Position numbers and translations under genes: made by a program. This document shows, piece by piece, positions 7,997-16,560 of a stretch of 64,000 nucleotides of DNA. The notes beneath the pieces were generated by a model. It was not told the DNA's origin. It searched no databases and was given only the letters and a program-made list of their open reading frames with translations. This DNA is from Cognatitamlana onchidii (GTDB lineage Bacteria > Bacteroidota > Bacteroidia > Flavobacteriales > Flavobacteriaceae): contig NZ_SRWZ01000007.1 in the NCBI RefSeq assembly GCF_004804355.1, positions 62,001-126,000 on the forward strand. The letters are read 5' to 3'. Positions within the stretch are counted from its first letter, which is position 1; each line of letters starts with the position of its first letter.

Positions 7997-8590
7997 ATGA
8001 AACGCATTATTTCAAACACAAAAAAAGCATTCTTAATGGTAGCGCTCTTTGCTACTATTATGGGATTCGCCAATGACGCAAAAATTCTAATCGATAATAA
8101 AACTAAGACGACAGCATTGGTCTTAGAGGATGTAAAAAAAGGAAACCAGATATATATTAAAGACAATAACGGTTTTGTATTATATAAGGAACTTATAGAA
8201 ACCAATGGGATTTACAAAAAAGGATTTGACCTTAATAACTTGCCAGATGGAACCTATATTTTTGAGGTTGAAAAAGATCTAGAAATCAATACCATTCCGT
8301 TTACTGTTAAAGCCAACCATGTTGTTTTTAATGAGGAGCAAGAGTCCACAATTTTTAAGCCACATACAAGACAAGAAGACGATCTGGTATTTATATCAAA
8401 ATTAGCGTCCAGTGCCGAAAGTATTTCTATTAAAGTTTACGCCGTTTATAATGACTCCTCTGCTTTAGTACATTCTGAAAATATTGAAAACGAAACCATT
8501 TTAGAACGTATTTATAAATTGGAAAAAGGCCAATATAAAATAGTGATAAACGCTAACAACAAAACTTACACAACATTTATTAGTAATTAG
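7997..8590 (+). CDS. Secreted protein of unknown function, paralogue A
   Basis: About 197 residues. A signal peptide spans roughly residues 1-27 (MKRIISNTKKAFLMVALFATIMGFAND). The start ATG 7997 is chosen over 7988 because it aligns with the paralogue at 8939 and both share AATTATGAAA at the start. The mature protein has two beta-rich halves. The first, with ETNGIYKKGFDLNNLPDGTYIFEVE, resembles in pattern the beta-sandwich of type IX secretion C-terminal sorting domains, but it sits in the N-terminal half and no C-terminal tail is present. No named family recognised. Monocistronic, with its own promoter and terminator. Confidence 0.75.
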   Translation: MKRIISNTKKAFLMVALFATIMGFANDAKILIDNKTKTTALVLEDVKKGNQIYIKDNNGFVLYKELIETNGIYKKGFDLNNLPDGTYIFEVEKDLEINTIPFTVKANHVVFNEEQESTIFKPHTRQEDDLVFISKLASSAESISIKVYAVYNDSSALVHSENIENETILERIYKLEKGQYKIVINANNKTYTTFISN

Positions 8591-8617
8591 TTTAATGTCT
8601 TATTTAGTTTAGTTTTG

Positions 8618-8643
8618 AAAGTGGGCCTTGATGGCCCACTTTT
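8618..8643 (+). terminator. Terminator of cassette 2
   Basis: Perfect 10-bp stem (8618-8627 with 8633-8642), 5-nt loop, then T residues. The stem matches that of cassette 1 (AAAGTGGGC), evidence that the two units were copied from one another. Confidence 0.88.
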
Positions 8644-8876
8644 CTATTTATGGAAATAACACAAACCGTTTTTAATTGTTTTCTAAAGGAAAACAAAGAG
8701 ATTTTGAGTAGACCTTATTTTTTTCTTGAATACTATACGTTCCATGATACTATTTTATTAGACCGTTTATAAAGACCAAAATTAAACACACTTAACCTCA
8801 ATATATACTCAATTAACTTAACACATATTTAATACAAAAATAACAGTTAAAATCCCACATAAATTGGTCAATTTCA
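8644..8876. other. Gene-free spacer between cassettes 2 and 3
   Basis: No convincing ORF on either strand. It holds a small hairpin (8676-8683 with 8689-8696, 5-nt loop) without a T tract, and the box AACAGTTAAAAT at 8842-8853. That box is identical to 7545-7556 of cassette 1, and both lie exactly 61 bases before their -7 boxes, which suggests a conserved activator or repressor site. Confidence 0.5.
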
Positions 8877-8910
8877 ATGTTTTACAACAATCAAATCTGA
8901 TATACCTTTG
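8877..8910 (+). promoter_or_regulatory. Promoter of cassette 3
   Basis: ATGTTTTAC (8877-8885), 17 bases, TACCTTTG (8903-8910), then TTGAACG. Element order and spacing equal those of cassette 2. Confidence 0.6.
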
Positions 8911-8938
8911 ACTTGTTGAACGTTATAAAACCCAAATT

Positions 8939-9553
8939 ATGAAAAACGTAATTAAACACTCAAAAAAAGGAATCTTAATGGTAATCATGATGACTACCTT
9001 GTTAAGTTTCGCAAACGAAGGATCTTTTTACAGTATTAAAAATGATGCTTCAAGAACCACCCTTACTTTAAAAAGTGTTAAAGAGGGAAACCTGTTATCA
9101 ATTAAAGATAATCACGGAGTCACTTTATATAAAGAATCGATACAGAAATCTGGAACCTATATTAAGGGGTTTGACTTAGTCGCTCTTCCAGATGGCGATT
9201 ATTTATTCGAACTTGAAAAAGATTTAGAGATAAAAACCATCCCGTTTAAGGTAAAATCTAAGGAAGTAACCTTTAACAAAGAGGCTCAAACTATTAGTTT
9301 TAAACCCTTTACTCGAGTTGAAGGCGACATGGTTTTTGTTTCTCAATTAAATCTTAACGAGACACCTCTTGAGATTAAAATTTTCTTTTCTGATGACCGA
9401 TTTTATTCTGATGCTTTTGAATTAGTGCATGCTGAAAAAGTTAAAGGCATAAAAAACATACAAAAAGCATTCAAATTATCGGGAATGGACAAAGGATCTT
9501 ACAAATTAGTATACCATACACAAGGAAGAACCTTTACAAAAACAATCAATTAA
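8939..9553 (+). CDS. Secreted protein of unknown function, paralogue B
   Basis: 204 residues, clearly homologous over its whole length to the protein at 7997-8590: shared KKG/KKA-ILMV signal core, GNLLSIKDNHGVTLYKE versus GNQIYIKDNNGFVLYKE, KGFDL, LPDG, E-LEKDLEI-TIPF, and a C-terminal KGSYKLVYHTQGRTFTK. Signal peptide approximately residues 1-26. Function unknown. The pair is presumably exported to the periplasm or surface. The C-terminus carries no CTD-type sorting signal that I can recognise. Confidence 0.75.
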   Translation: MKNVIKHSKKGILMVIMMTTLLSFANEGSFYSIKNDASRTTLTLKSVKEGNLLSIKDNHGVTLYKESIQKSGTYIKGFDLVALPDGDYLFELEKDLEIKTIPFKVKSKEVTFNKEAQTISFKPFTRVEGDMVFVSQLNLNETPLEIKIFFSDDRFYSDAFELVHAEKVKGIKNIQKAFKLSGMDKGSYKLVYHTQGRTFTKTIN

Positions 9554-9584
9554 AGTCTAGTTCCTTATTTTTAATTTAGTTGAG

Positions 9585-9616
9585 AAAGGTGAGTCATTAA
9601 AATGACTCACCTTTTT
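9585..9616 (+). terminator. Terminator of cassette 3
   Basis: Long perfect stem (9585-9597 with 9602-9614, loop TAAA) followed by T residues. The stem sequence differs from that of cassettes 1 and 2 although the ATTTAGTT stretch before it is partly shared. It also lies just beyond the convergent radical SAM gene and may serve both directions. Confidence 0.85.
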
Positions 9617-9619
9617 CGT

Positions 9620-10693
9620 TCAAAACAATTTTAGCTGACCATGTTTATAAGCACTAAACAATTCTAAATTAAGCTCTGGCATGCGCGCCTCTTTAAAATA
9701 TAATCGCTTTGCCAAACTAACTAGATCATGTATTTGTTCGGCTATTTTACCGTCGCCGCGCATTCTTTGGCCATACCTAGAATCGCTAAGGCGACCTGCA
9801 TGACAACCTTCTATTTGATGCAGTACTTTTTCGGCGCGATCGGGCATGACTTTGTAAATCCACTCTCTAAAAACTTCGCCAATAGCACCATTTAGCCTAA
9901 CAATGGTATGTGATATTGATGTAGCTCCATGTTCACTGACTGCCTTAGCTAAATTCAGAATTTCATGACTATTTATAGCTGGAATAATTGGTGCAAGCAT
10001 AACATTTACAGGAATACCATGACTGGAAAGTACCTTAATTGTGTTTAAGCGCATTTTAATAGATGTTGTTCTAGGCTCTAATACCCATCGTGTTTCTTCG
10101 GATAAAGATGTTATCGAAATATGGATAGCCAACAAATTATTATTAGCAAGGGCTTTCAAAATATCCAAATCTCTTAGTATAAGGGCATTTTTTGTAATTA
10201 TCCCAACGGGGTGCTTATATTTTAAAAACACCTTTAAGCATTGTCGAGTAATCTTATACTTTTTTTCTGCAGGCTGATAGCAATCTGTATTTCCCGACAT
10301 TACAATAGTTTTTGCTTCCCAACATTTCTTTTTTAAATGAGCTTCTAGTAGTTTGTGAGCATTTTTCTTTACTAAAATTTGACGTTCAAAATCTAAACCC
10401 GCCCCATATCCCCAATATTCATGGGTATTTCGCGCATAACAGTAAACGCAACCATGCTCGCAACCTTGGTAAGGATTCATACTATAATTCATACCTACAT
10501 CAGGACTTGTTACCTTATTGACAATAGTTTTTGGAAACACCTCTTGAAAATGGGTTTTATTATCCGCAGGTAACTCACCTTCCTTTAGGCAATACTCTAA
10601 AAAGTCATCCCTTAAGACCTCATTATATTTTAAAAATTTATTTGAAACTTGAGACTGGGCACCACGCCCTTTTAAGTAAGTTTTGGGATTCAT
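9620..10693 (-). CDS. PA0069-family radical SAM protein (SplB-like)
   Basis: 357 residues with the radical SAM cluster motif Cys78-x3-Cys82-x2-Cys85 in GCEHGCVYCYARNTHEYWG, which binds a [4Fe-4S] cluster and S-adenosylmethionine. The NPYQGCEHGCVYCYAR context is diagnostic of the PA0069 group related to spore photoproduct lyase. The physiological substrate of this group is not established, so DNA repair is only a possibility by relationship. Isolated gene, no operon partner evident. Confidence 0.88.
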   Translation of the reverse strand: MNPKTYLKGRGAQSQVSNKFLKYNEVLRDDFLEYCLKEGELPADNKTHFQEVFPKTIVNKVTSPDVGMNYSMNPYQGCEHGCVYCYARNTHEYWGYGAGLDFERQILVKKNAHKLLEAHLKKKCWEAKTIVMSGNTDCYQPAEKKYKITRQCLKVFLKYKHPVGIITKNALILRDLDILKALANNNLLAIHISITSLSEETRWVLEPRTTSIKMRLNTIKVLSSHGIPVNVMLAPIIPAINSHEILNLAKAVSEHGATSISHTIVRLNGAIGEVFREWIYKVMPDRAEKVLHQIEGCHAGRLSDSRYGQRMRGDGKIAEQIHDLVSLAKRLYFKEARMPELNLELFSAYKHGQLKLF

Positions 10694-10812
10694 AACAACT
10701 AGATTGAAAAGTTCTCTTTAAAATTAGCTATAATAAAACTCGGTATATGTTAAAGGAAGACTAGGTTATTAACAAAATCAGGGATTAATTCCTTTATATT
10801 ATCAAGCATAAC

Positions 10813-11595
10813 CTATTCGCCAGGAAACTCGGCCTTACGCTTCTCTAAAAAAGCTGTAGTGCCCTCGGCAAAATCATCAGTGCCAAAACAATTACCAAAC
10901 TCCTGAATCTCGACGTTAAAACCATTAACATGAGACATATAATTTGCGTTTACAGCTTGAATAGCAGAACGTATAGCTACCGATGAGTTTCTTGATATTT
11001 TAGCCGCTATTTTATAACACAAGTCTAATAAATCCTCTTGGGAAGTTACATGGTTTACTAAACCAAACGATAATGCCTGATTCGCATCAATCATGCCCGC
11101 GGTCATAATCATTTCCATAGCTCTTCCTTTACCCACCAATTGAGGTAACCGCTGCGTACCACCATACCCTGGTATAACCCCTAAAGACACTTCTGGAAGC
11201 CCCATTTTTGCGTTATCACTGGCAACTCTAAAATGACAAGCCATGGCTAATTCAAGTCCACCGCCCAACGCAAAACCGTTAACTGCTGCAATAACTGGTG
11301 TCGATAAATTTTGAACAAAATCAAACAAAAGCTCTTGCCCTTTTGCTGCTAGCTCGGTGCCTTCATCAACGTTAAAATGTGCAAATTCACTAATGTCTGC
11401 TCCTGCAATAAAGGCTTTCTCGCCACTTCCTGTTACTACAATAACTTTTGTTGTCTTATCTTGATCTGCGCTTTTAAAAGCATCGTGAAGTTCACTAATT
11501 GTCTCTTTATTAAGTGCGTTTAATTTTTTTGGTCTATTAATGGTAATTGTCGTTATTCCATTATTTTCTTGGGTAAAAATGTTGTTGTATACCAT
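10813..11595 (-). CDS. Enoyl-CoA hydratase / crotonase family protein
   Basis: 260 residues of the crotonase fold. Oxyanion-hole segments are GADIS (about 65-69) and GGGLELA (111-117). The two acidic catalytic positions of true hydratases are filled: Glu115 in GGGLELAMACHFR and Glu135 in PEVSLGVIPGYGGTQRL. This supports syn-hydration of 2-enoyl-CoA in fatty or amino acid degradation; the exact acyl chain is not predictable. It follows a small secreted-protein gene with a 3-base gap on the same strand, so the two are probably cotranscribed. Confidence 0.88.
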   Translation of the reverse strand: MVYNNIFTQENNGITTITINRPKKLNALNKETISELHDAFKSADQDKTTKVIVVTGSGEKAFIAGADISEFAHFNVDEGTELAAKGQELLFDFVQNLSTPVIAAVNGFALGGGLELAMACHFRVASDNAKMGLPEVSLGVIPGYGGTQRLPQLVGKGRAMEMIMTAGMIDANQALSFGLVNHVTSQEDLLDLCYKIAAKISRNSSVAIRSAIQAVNANYMSHVNGFNVEIQEFGNCFGTDDFAEGTTAFLEKRKAEFPGE

Positions 11596-11598
11596 AAT

Positions 11599-12024
11599 TT
11601 ATTCTTTATATACTGTTAAACCTACTATATGAGAAGTTTCAGACTCATAAAACCTTAATGCTGTTTTTACAACTTTATCTGATTTATCTCTTGGTGATTT
11701 TGTGATGTATCTTGCTTTAGAGTTATTTAGATTCACGGTGAATTCCTGGTTTAAATCATCCTCCTTTGAAAAGAACATTATTACTTTTCCTTCTATTTTC
11801 CAAGTCCCTTTTCCATAAAAGTTTTCTTCCGGGTTCCTTTCTCCTGCAACTCTTAAAAAATGATATAAAAATGTACCATCTTGGTTTAACGTTATTGTCC
11901 ACTGAATTATGGTACCGTCTTCTCTAGGCTCTTCACTTCCTCTATTATAAACACCTGCTTGAGAAAACACATGTAACGTAAATAAGAAAGTAATTATTAT
12001 TAGAAGCTTACTTTTTAAATTCAT
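11599..12024 (-). CDS. Small secreted beta-rich protein, unknown function
   Basis: 141 residues. The N-terminus MNLKSKLLIIITFLFTLHVFSQ is a clear signal peptide. The mature part alternates short strands (WTITLNQDGTFLYHFLR, GKGTWKIEGKVIMFFS) in the manner of small lipocalin-like proteins that report deviations of a beta barrel; no named family is claimed. Located between the histidine kinase and the crotonase gene on the same strand (39-base and 3-base gaps), but the functional relation is unclear. Confidence 0.65.
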   Translation of the reverse strand: MNLKSKLLIIITFLFTLHVFSQAGVYNRGSEEPREDGTIIQWTITLNQDGTFLYHFLRVAGERNPEENFYGKGTWKIEGKVIMFFSKEDDLNQEFTVNLNNSKARYITKSPRDKSDKVVKTALRFYESETSHIVGLTVYKE

Positions 12025-12063
12025 CTTTTATTTATAGGACTCCTGACTCTGCAGAAATTACAG

Positions 12064-13548
12064 TTATTCTTTTGGAAATGTAACTTTAAAGGTCGTTCCT
12101 TTATCTTTTTCAGAAACAAAAGAAATACTTCCTTTATAAGTCTCCAGAATATTCTTTACCATTGCTAAACCAAGGCCCATACCACTGGATTTAGTAGTAA
12201 ACTTAGGCTCAAATACTTTGCTTTTATTTTCTTCGGCTACCCCCGCTCCATTATCTGAGACCTTAATAATAACCTCGTCGTTAAGCTCACTAACAGAAAT
12301 CTCAATTTTTGGCATGGTTTCATCTGGAATAGATTGAATCCCATTTTTCACTAAGTTAGTAACCACTCTAATTAATTGTGTTCTGTCAAACTTTGCAATA
12401 ATCTCGTCTGCATCTGCTTTAAACAAAATATAATCTTCATTAAAAATATCTAAGGCTAACTTAATAATTTTAACAACATTCAAAGTTTCATTTTGTTGCG
12501 CTGGCATCTTAGCAAAATTTGAAAACGCCGAAGCAATTGAACTCATGGTGTCTATTTGTTGTATCAAAGTCTTACTGAATTCATCTAATTTTACATGAAT
12601 TTGTGCATCATTAGGGTCAAACTTTCTTTGAAAATTTTGAACTGTTAGACGCATTGGGGTTAATGGGTTTTTAATTTCATGAGCCACTTGTTTTGCCATT
12701 TCTCTCCATGCTTGTTCGCGTTCGCTTTTTGCCAATTGCACAGCACTTTCTTCCAGCTCATCAATCATACTGTTATATGAATTTACCAAAGTGGATATCT
12801 CTTCACTCATATCGTCAACCTCAATTTTTTCATTTAAGCGCTCTAATCTCGTGGCATTAATTTTATCACTTATTGTTTTCAAAGACTTTGTGATGTACTT
12901 CGATAATAAAAAAGCAATAGCAATAGCCATAAGAAGCACCACTATAAAAGCAAAACCTATTCGAGTTAAAAATTCCTTAAGCTCTTTATCTAAAAAATCG
13001 TCTTTTTCTAAATATGGAATATTTAATATCGCGAGTGGTTTGGAACGATTATCTGTAATATAGGTGTACGATGACTGAAAGGTCTCTCCATTTTCTTTAA
13101 GCTTATCTACATACCTGTGTTGCGCAACCTCTAATGCATTATTAAACTCTACAGTATTACTTATGGCATTCATAATATCGGCCGTCAAGCAAACCTCGGA
13201 GCCCGTGTTTTGCAAACCAGCTTTTGATGAAATTAATAATCCGCCTTCTAAATCGTAAATATTTATTTGAAGCTTATGGATATCTGCAATATTGTAGACC
13301 TCATCTTTAAATATATATGGGATATTTTCAGTAATAACCTCCCATGTATTTTGACGTCCGTTTAGTACCCGTTTTAAATGGGTTCTAATATTTTCTTCCT
13401 TTCGCTCTAAACGTGCTTTATGATAATCTGCACTTTGCTCTTTATATTGATAAATAGCTACAGCTGCAATTAATACAGACCCCAGTAATACCAATAAAAT
13501 CATGGCAATAAATATTCTGGTCCGTAAGGATAATTTTTTGAGTTTCAA
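12064..13548 (-). CDS. Membrane sensor histidine kinase (NtrY-like)
   Basis: 494 residues: TM helix 1 (about 11-31), a periplasmic sensor region (about 32-190), TM helix 2 (about 197-216), a HAMP region (about 217-270), a dimerisation/phosphoacceptor domain with His290 in QVAHEIKNPLTPMR, and a HATPase domain with N box VKNGIQSIP, DNGAGV and GMGLGLAMV. The NPLTPMRLTVQ signature is that of NtrY/PhoR-type kinases. No response-regulator gene is adjacent, so it is an orphan in this window and its partner and signal are unknown. Confidence 0.9.
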   Translation of the reverse strand: MKLKKLSLRTRIFIAMILLVLLGSVLIAAVAIYQYKEQSADYHKARLERKEENIRTHLKRVLNGRQNTWEVITENIPYIFKDEVYNIADIHKLQINIYDLEGGLLISSKAGLQNTGSEVCLTADIMNAISNTVEFNNALEVAQHRYVDKLKENGETFQSSYTYITDNRSKPLAILNIPYLEKDDFLDKELKEFLTRIGFAFIVVLLMAIAIAFLLSKYITKSLKTISDKINATRLERLNEKIEVDDMSEEISTLVNSYNSMIDELEESAVQLAKSEREQAWREMAKQVAHEIKNPLTPMRLTVQNFQRKFDPNDAQIHVKLDEFSKTLIQQIDTMSSIASAFSNFAKMPAQQNETLNVVKIIKLALDIFNEDYILFKADADEIIAKFDRTQLIRVVTNLVKNGIQSIPDETMPKIEISVSELNDEVIIKVSDNGAGVAEENKSKVFEPKFTTKSSGMGLGLAMVKNILETYKGSISFVSEKDKGTTFKVTFPKE

Positions 13549-13740
13549 AAGCTATCTAAGTGTCTGTTTTAACGAATCTAAATATAGCAATAATCAAACC
13601 AAAAGCCTTCAATCATTCAACTTAAATATAAAAGAGTAAAAATCTGAATATTAAAAATTGAAGTCTTAAAAGGGACTTTGTTCTCTCAAAAAAAGAATCA
13701 TCAAAAAAACTTAATCTAGCCCAATATCAATAACCAAGTA

Positions 13741-14289
13741 TTAAGCGTCTGGGTTATTCTCTCTAAAATTCTTGTATAACTTAAAGCCCAACATGATAAG
13801 GATGCCAAGCACCAAAATACCAATAACACCCCATATCCAATTAATGGCACTTTTTAAGATAACCAGAAAGATAACCGCAAACAAAATAAAGGTAGCACCC
13901 TCATTCCAGATGCGCATATAACTCGATGTTTTTCGTACGTCATCTATTTGCAACTGTTTGTAATATTTATGTGTTATGAGGTGGTAAGCAAATAACAATA
14001 AAATGAATCCTATTTTTACCTGCATCCAATCTTCATAAATAAGGGTTGGATTTATGTAGAATAAAATAAGACCGAATAGTAACGCGAGTATAGCTGAAGG
14101 CCAAGTAATAATAAACCAAAGCCGTTTTGCCATTAGTTTGAGCTGTTTTCCAAGTATTTCCTTTTCTGGAGACGGCTTTTGAAAAGCCTCAATTTGATAA
14201 ACAAAAAGTCTTGGGGTATAAAATAACCCAGCAAACCAAGTAATCACAAAAATTAAATGAAAGGCCTTAAAATAGTAGTAATACGCCAT
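13741..14289 (-). CDS. hemJ: Protoporphyrinogen oxidase HemJ (CopD-like membrane protein)
   Basis: 182 residues with several membrane helices (about 7-25, 55-75, 84-105, 125-165). HemJ oxidises protoporphyrinogen IX to protoporphyrin IX and is the common form in bacteria without HemG or HemY. Seen: the family pattern FKAFHLIFVITWFAGLFYTPRLFVY with the conserved His in helix 1. It follows ferrochelatase with a 3-base gap, so the last two steps of haem synthesis are in one operon. Other CopD-like proteins look similar, but the haem context makes HemJ the best call. Confidence 0.85.
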   Translation of the reverse strand: MAYYYYFKAFHLIFVITWFAGLFYTPRLFVYQIEAFQKPSPEKEILGKQLKLMAKRLWFIITWPSAILALLFGLILFYINPTLIYEDWMQVKIGFILLLFAYHLITHKYYKQLQIDDVRKTSSYMRIWNEGATFILFAVIFLVILKSAINWIWGVIGILVLGILIMLGFKLYKNFRENNPDA

Positions 14290-14292
14290 GAA

Positions 14293-15327
14293 CTAAGCTA
14301 TTTTAACAGATGATTTCACCCACTCATTAATCCAATTAGAAAGTAAGTCTACGAATGCTTGATCGTCATTTAAACAAGGAACAGTAGTGAATTCCTGTCC
14401 TCCAACCTCATGGAAAAGTTCCTGACCTTCCATGGCTATTTCTTCAAGTGTTTCTAAACAATCACTCACAAAGGCCGGAGTTACTATAGCCATATTCTTA
14501 ACACCTTGCTTTCCTAAACGCTCAATGGTTCTATCTGTATAAGGTTGCAACCAAGGGTCAAAACCCAATCTGGATTGAAATGAGGTTGAGTAAGTACCTT
14601 CTTTTAAGTTTAATCTTTGCGCTACTAAACGGGTAACCTCTTTACATTGATGTCTATAACAAAACTCATGAGCTGGAGAGGGTGTTGAGCAACAGCTGCC
14701 ATCAATTTTACAATGAGATTTAGTGATATCACTTTTTCTTATATGTCGCTCTGGAACACCATGGTATGAAAAAAGCAAATGGTCATATGGTTTACTCTTT
14801 AAGTGTGCCTTAATAGAATTAGAAAGCACCTCGATATAATCAGGCTTGTTATAAAAAGCAGGGACCGAGGTTATTTTAAGGTTAGGAAAATGAAGCTTAC
14901 GCAACTTTTCAGCCAAAACTTCTATCGTTTCGGTTGTAGCCATGGCAAATTGTGGATATAACGGAAATAATAGGACATCATCAACGCCTTGGTCTACCAA
15001 TGCATCTAAACCTTTTTGAATCGACATACTCCCATAACGCATTGCTAAAGCCACAGGCACTTCTACTTGTTTCTGTATTTTACCTTGTAACCTCTCGGAA
15101 ATCACAATAAGAGGCGACCCTTCTTCCCACCAAATTTTCTTATAAGCAGCCGCAGAAGCTTTGGGTCTGGTTTTTAAAATAATCCCTCTTACCAATAATG
15201 CTCTGGCCACATAAGGAATATCTATAACCCTTTCATCCATTAAAAATTCCCCTAAGTACTTTTTAACATCTTTAGGTTCTGGGCTATCTGGAGAACCAAG
15301 ATTTACAAGTAGTATTCCTTTTTTCAT
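14293..15327 (-). CDS. hemH: Ferrochelatase
   Basis: Inserts Fe2+ into protoporphyrin IX, the final step of protohaem synthesis. 344 residues from ATG 15327 (MKKGILLVNLGSPDSPEP); an in-frame ATG at 15333 would add Met-Cys. Seen: the catalytic His189 in FSYHGVPERHI and FVSDCLETLEEIAMEG with the conserved Glu. Between them is a cysteine-rich stretch (Cys206, 212, 213, 223, 228), which may bind a cluster or metal. A -7 box at 15346-15353 gives a leader of about 14 nt. It leads the hemH-hemJ operon. Confidence 0.95.
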   Translation of the reverse strand: MKKGILLVNLGSPDSPEPKDVKKYLGEFLMDERVIDIPYVARALLVRGIILKTRPKASAAAYKKIWWEEGSPLIVISERLQGKIQKQVEVPVALAMRYGSMSIQKGLDALVDQGVDDVLLFPLYPQFAMATTETIEVLAEKLRKLHFPNLKITSVPAFYNKPDYIEVLSNSIKAHLKSKPYDHLLFSYHGVPERHIRKSDITKSHCKIDGSCCSTPSPAHEFCYRHQCKEVTRLVAQRLNLKEGTYSTSFQSRLGFDPWLQPYTDRTIERLGKQGVKNMAIVTPAFVSDCLETLEEIAMEGQELFHEVGGQEFTTVPCLNDDQAFVDLLSNWINEWVKSSVKIA

Positions 15328-15345
15328 GCACATTTTTAATTATTA

Positions 15346-15353
15346 CAAAAATA
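15346..15353 (-). promoter_or_regulatory. -7 box of hemH-hemJ
   Basis: Reads TATTTTTG on the minus strand, an exact TAnnTTTG match 19 bases before the hemH ATG. Confidence 0.5.
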
Positions 15354-15400
15354 CAACACAAATTACATAAGTGTCAACTTGCTAGATACAAATAGTACGC

Positions 15401-15562
15401 CTATTTCTTTTCTTTTAAATTAAATTGCGCATAATTTAATACCGACCCCTTTTCATTATTACTCAAATCTTGAAATATACCACACGAAACATTTGGCTTC
15501 GCTAGGGTTTTTTGATTCTCGCCTTTAAAAAAAGTAGCTATTTCTGGTGTTAAATACTTCAT
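15401..15562 (-). CDS. Possible 53-residue protein downstream of the AraC gene
   Basis: An open frame from ATG 15562 to TAG 15401, starting MKYLTPEIATFFKGENQ and ending in a charged KEKK tail, with one Cys (Cys27) and no signal peptide or membrane segment. It lies 53 bases after the AraC-family stop on the same strand and just upstream of the hemH promoter, filling most of an otherwise 282-base gap. Its amino acid composition looks protein-like. No family recognised. It may be a real small protein cotranscribed with the regulator, or chance. Confidence 0.4.
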   Translation of the reverse strand: MKYLTPEIATFFKGENQKTLAKPNVSCGIFQDLSNNEKGSVLNYAQFNLKEKK

Positions 15563-15615
15563 AACTAATAATTTTATGTGTTTTTGGATAACTTTCTAAA
15601 TTAAACTAAGAAATA

Positions 15616-16512
15616 TTAATTTAACGACATGATATATTTTTTTGGCGTTGTACCATATTTTTTCTTAAAAGCTGCAATAAAGTGGCTAGAGGTACTATAC
15701 CCTACTTTATGGCCTACTTCATTCACATTGTCTTCACCCGCCTCAAGCAATTTTCTGGCTACCTCCATTTTATAGTCTAATAAAAAGCTAAATACCGAAT
15801 CGCCATAAATTTGTTTAAAACCCTCTTTTAATTTCTTTAAACTTAATCCAATCTCGTCCGCCAATTCCTGCAAGCTTGGTGGCTCTGCCATTCTAGATAC
15901 AACGATGTCTTTTGCCTTTCTTATTTTAATCACGTTGGCTTCATCGACCAAAAACGGACACTGCTCTACATTGGCATCCTCATTTCTATTAAAGTATAAA
16001 CTTAATAGTTCGTAAGCCTTTCCTTTAAAATAAATATGCTTAATAGAGCTGTTTAAACTGTAATTTATCAGCTGATTTAAAACAATAGCCATGGACGGAG
16101 AAATAACCCCATCCTTATAATACTTCTTATCCTTATTATCATCATTTAAGAATGAAATATGATCCGCTTCAGAAGAAAATAACCCATGAAACTTCTTAAT
16201 AGGAATTAGCACTGAAACAATCCAAGAATTTGGGTCTACAAGAAGATTAATTGGCAACTCTCTCTGCGGATTGTAAAGTAACAGTGAGTTCTCTTCATGA
16301 ATATCCAACGTATACCTACCCTGATTAAAAACAAACTTCGTGGTTCCCTTTACACAAAAATGAAATTGAATGAACGAGCTATCAATTGCTTTTAAAACAC
16401 TTTGAGGACTTTGTTCTTCATTTTTAAATGTTAAAACCACAACACCATCATCTACCATTGTTTCATCAAAAGTACTTTTAGCGACATTTTTTTGATCTAA
16501 TTCTTGACTCAT
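15616..16512 (-). CDS. AraC-family regulator next to the haem genes
   Basis: 298 residues: a divergent N-terminal sensor domain (about 1-180, with FQFHFCVKGTTKFVFNQGRYTL of cupin character) and a C-terminal AraC helix-turn-helix region (about 195-298, with LQELADEIGLSLKKLKEGFK and VGYSTSSHFIAAFKKKYGTTPKKY). Transcribed divergently from hemA across a 191-base region that contains two dyads. By position it may control hemA and possibly itself. The ligand is unknown; a haem or redox signal is only a guess. Confidence 0.85.
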   Translation of the reverse strand: MSQELDQKNVAKSTFDETMVDDGVVVLTFKNEEQSPQSVLKAIDSSFIQFHFCVKGTTKFVFNQGRYTLDIHEENSLLLYNPQRELPINLLVDPNSWIVSVLIPIKKFHGLFSSEADHISFLNDDNKDKKYYKDGVISPSMAIVLNQLINYSLNSSIKHIYFKGKAYELLSLYFNRNEDANVEQCPFLVDEANVIKIRKAKDIVVSRMAEPPSLQELADEIGLSLKKLKEGFKQIYGDSVFSFLLDYKMEVARKLLEAGEDNVNEVGHKVGYSTSSHFIAAFKKKYGTTPKKYIMSLN

Positions 16513-16560
16513 TTTTAAGCGTTATTTAGATTCATTCTATATTAAGGTCTTCAAAACTGC

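Noticed and set aside
8676-8696. Hairpin TTGTTTTC / GAAAACAA in the cassette 2-3 spacer
   Set aside because: A/T-rich 8-bp stem with no T tract and no promoter in front; too weak to call a terminator or RNA.
13121-13150. Additional AACGCAACC-like motif
   Set aside because: GCGCAACC occurs inside the histidine kinase coding region but lacks the CATCTT block at the right spacing.
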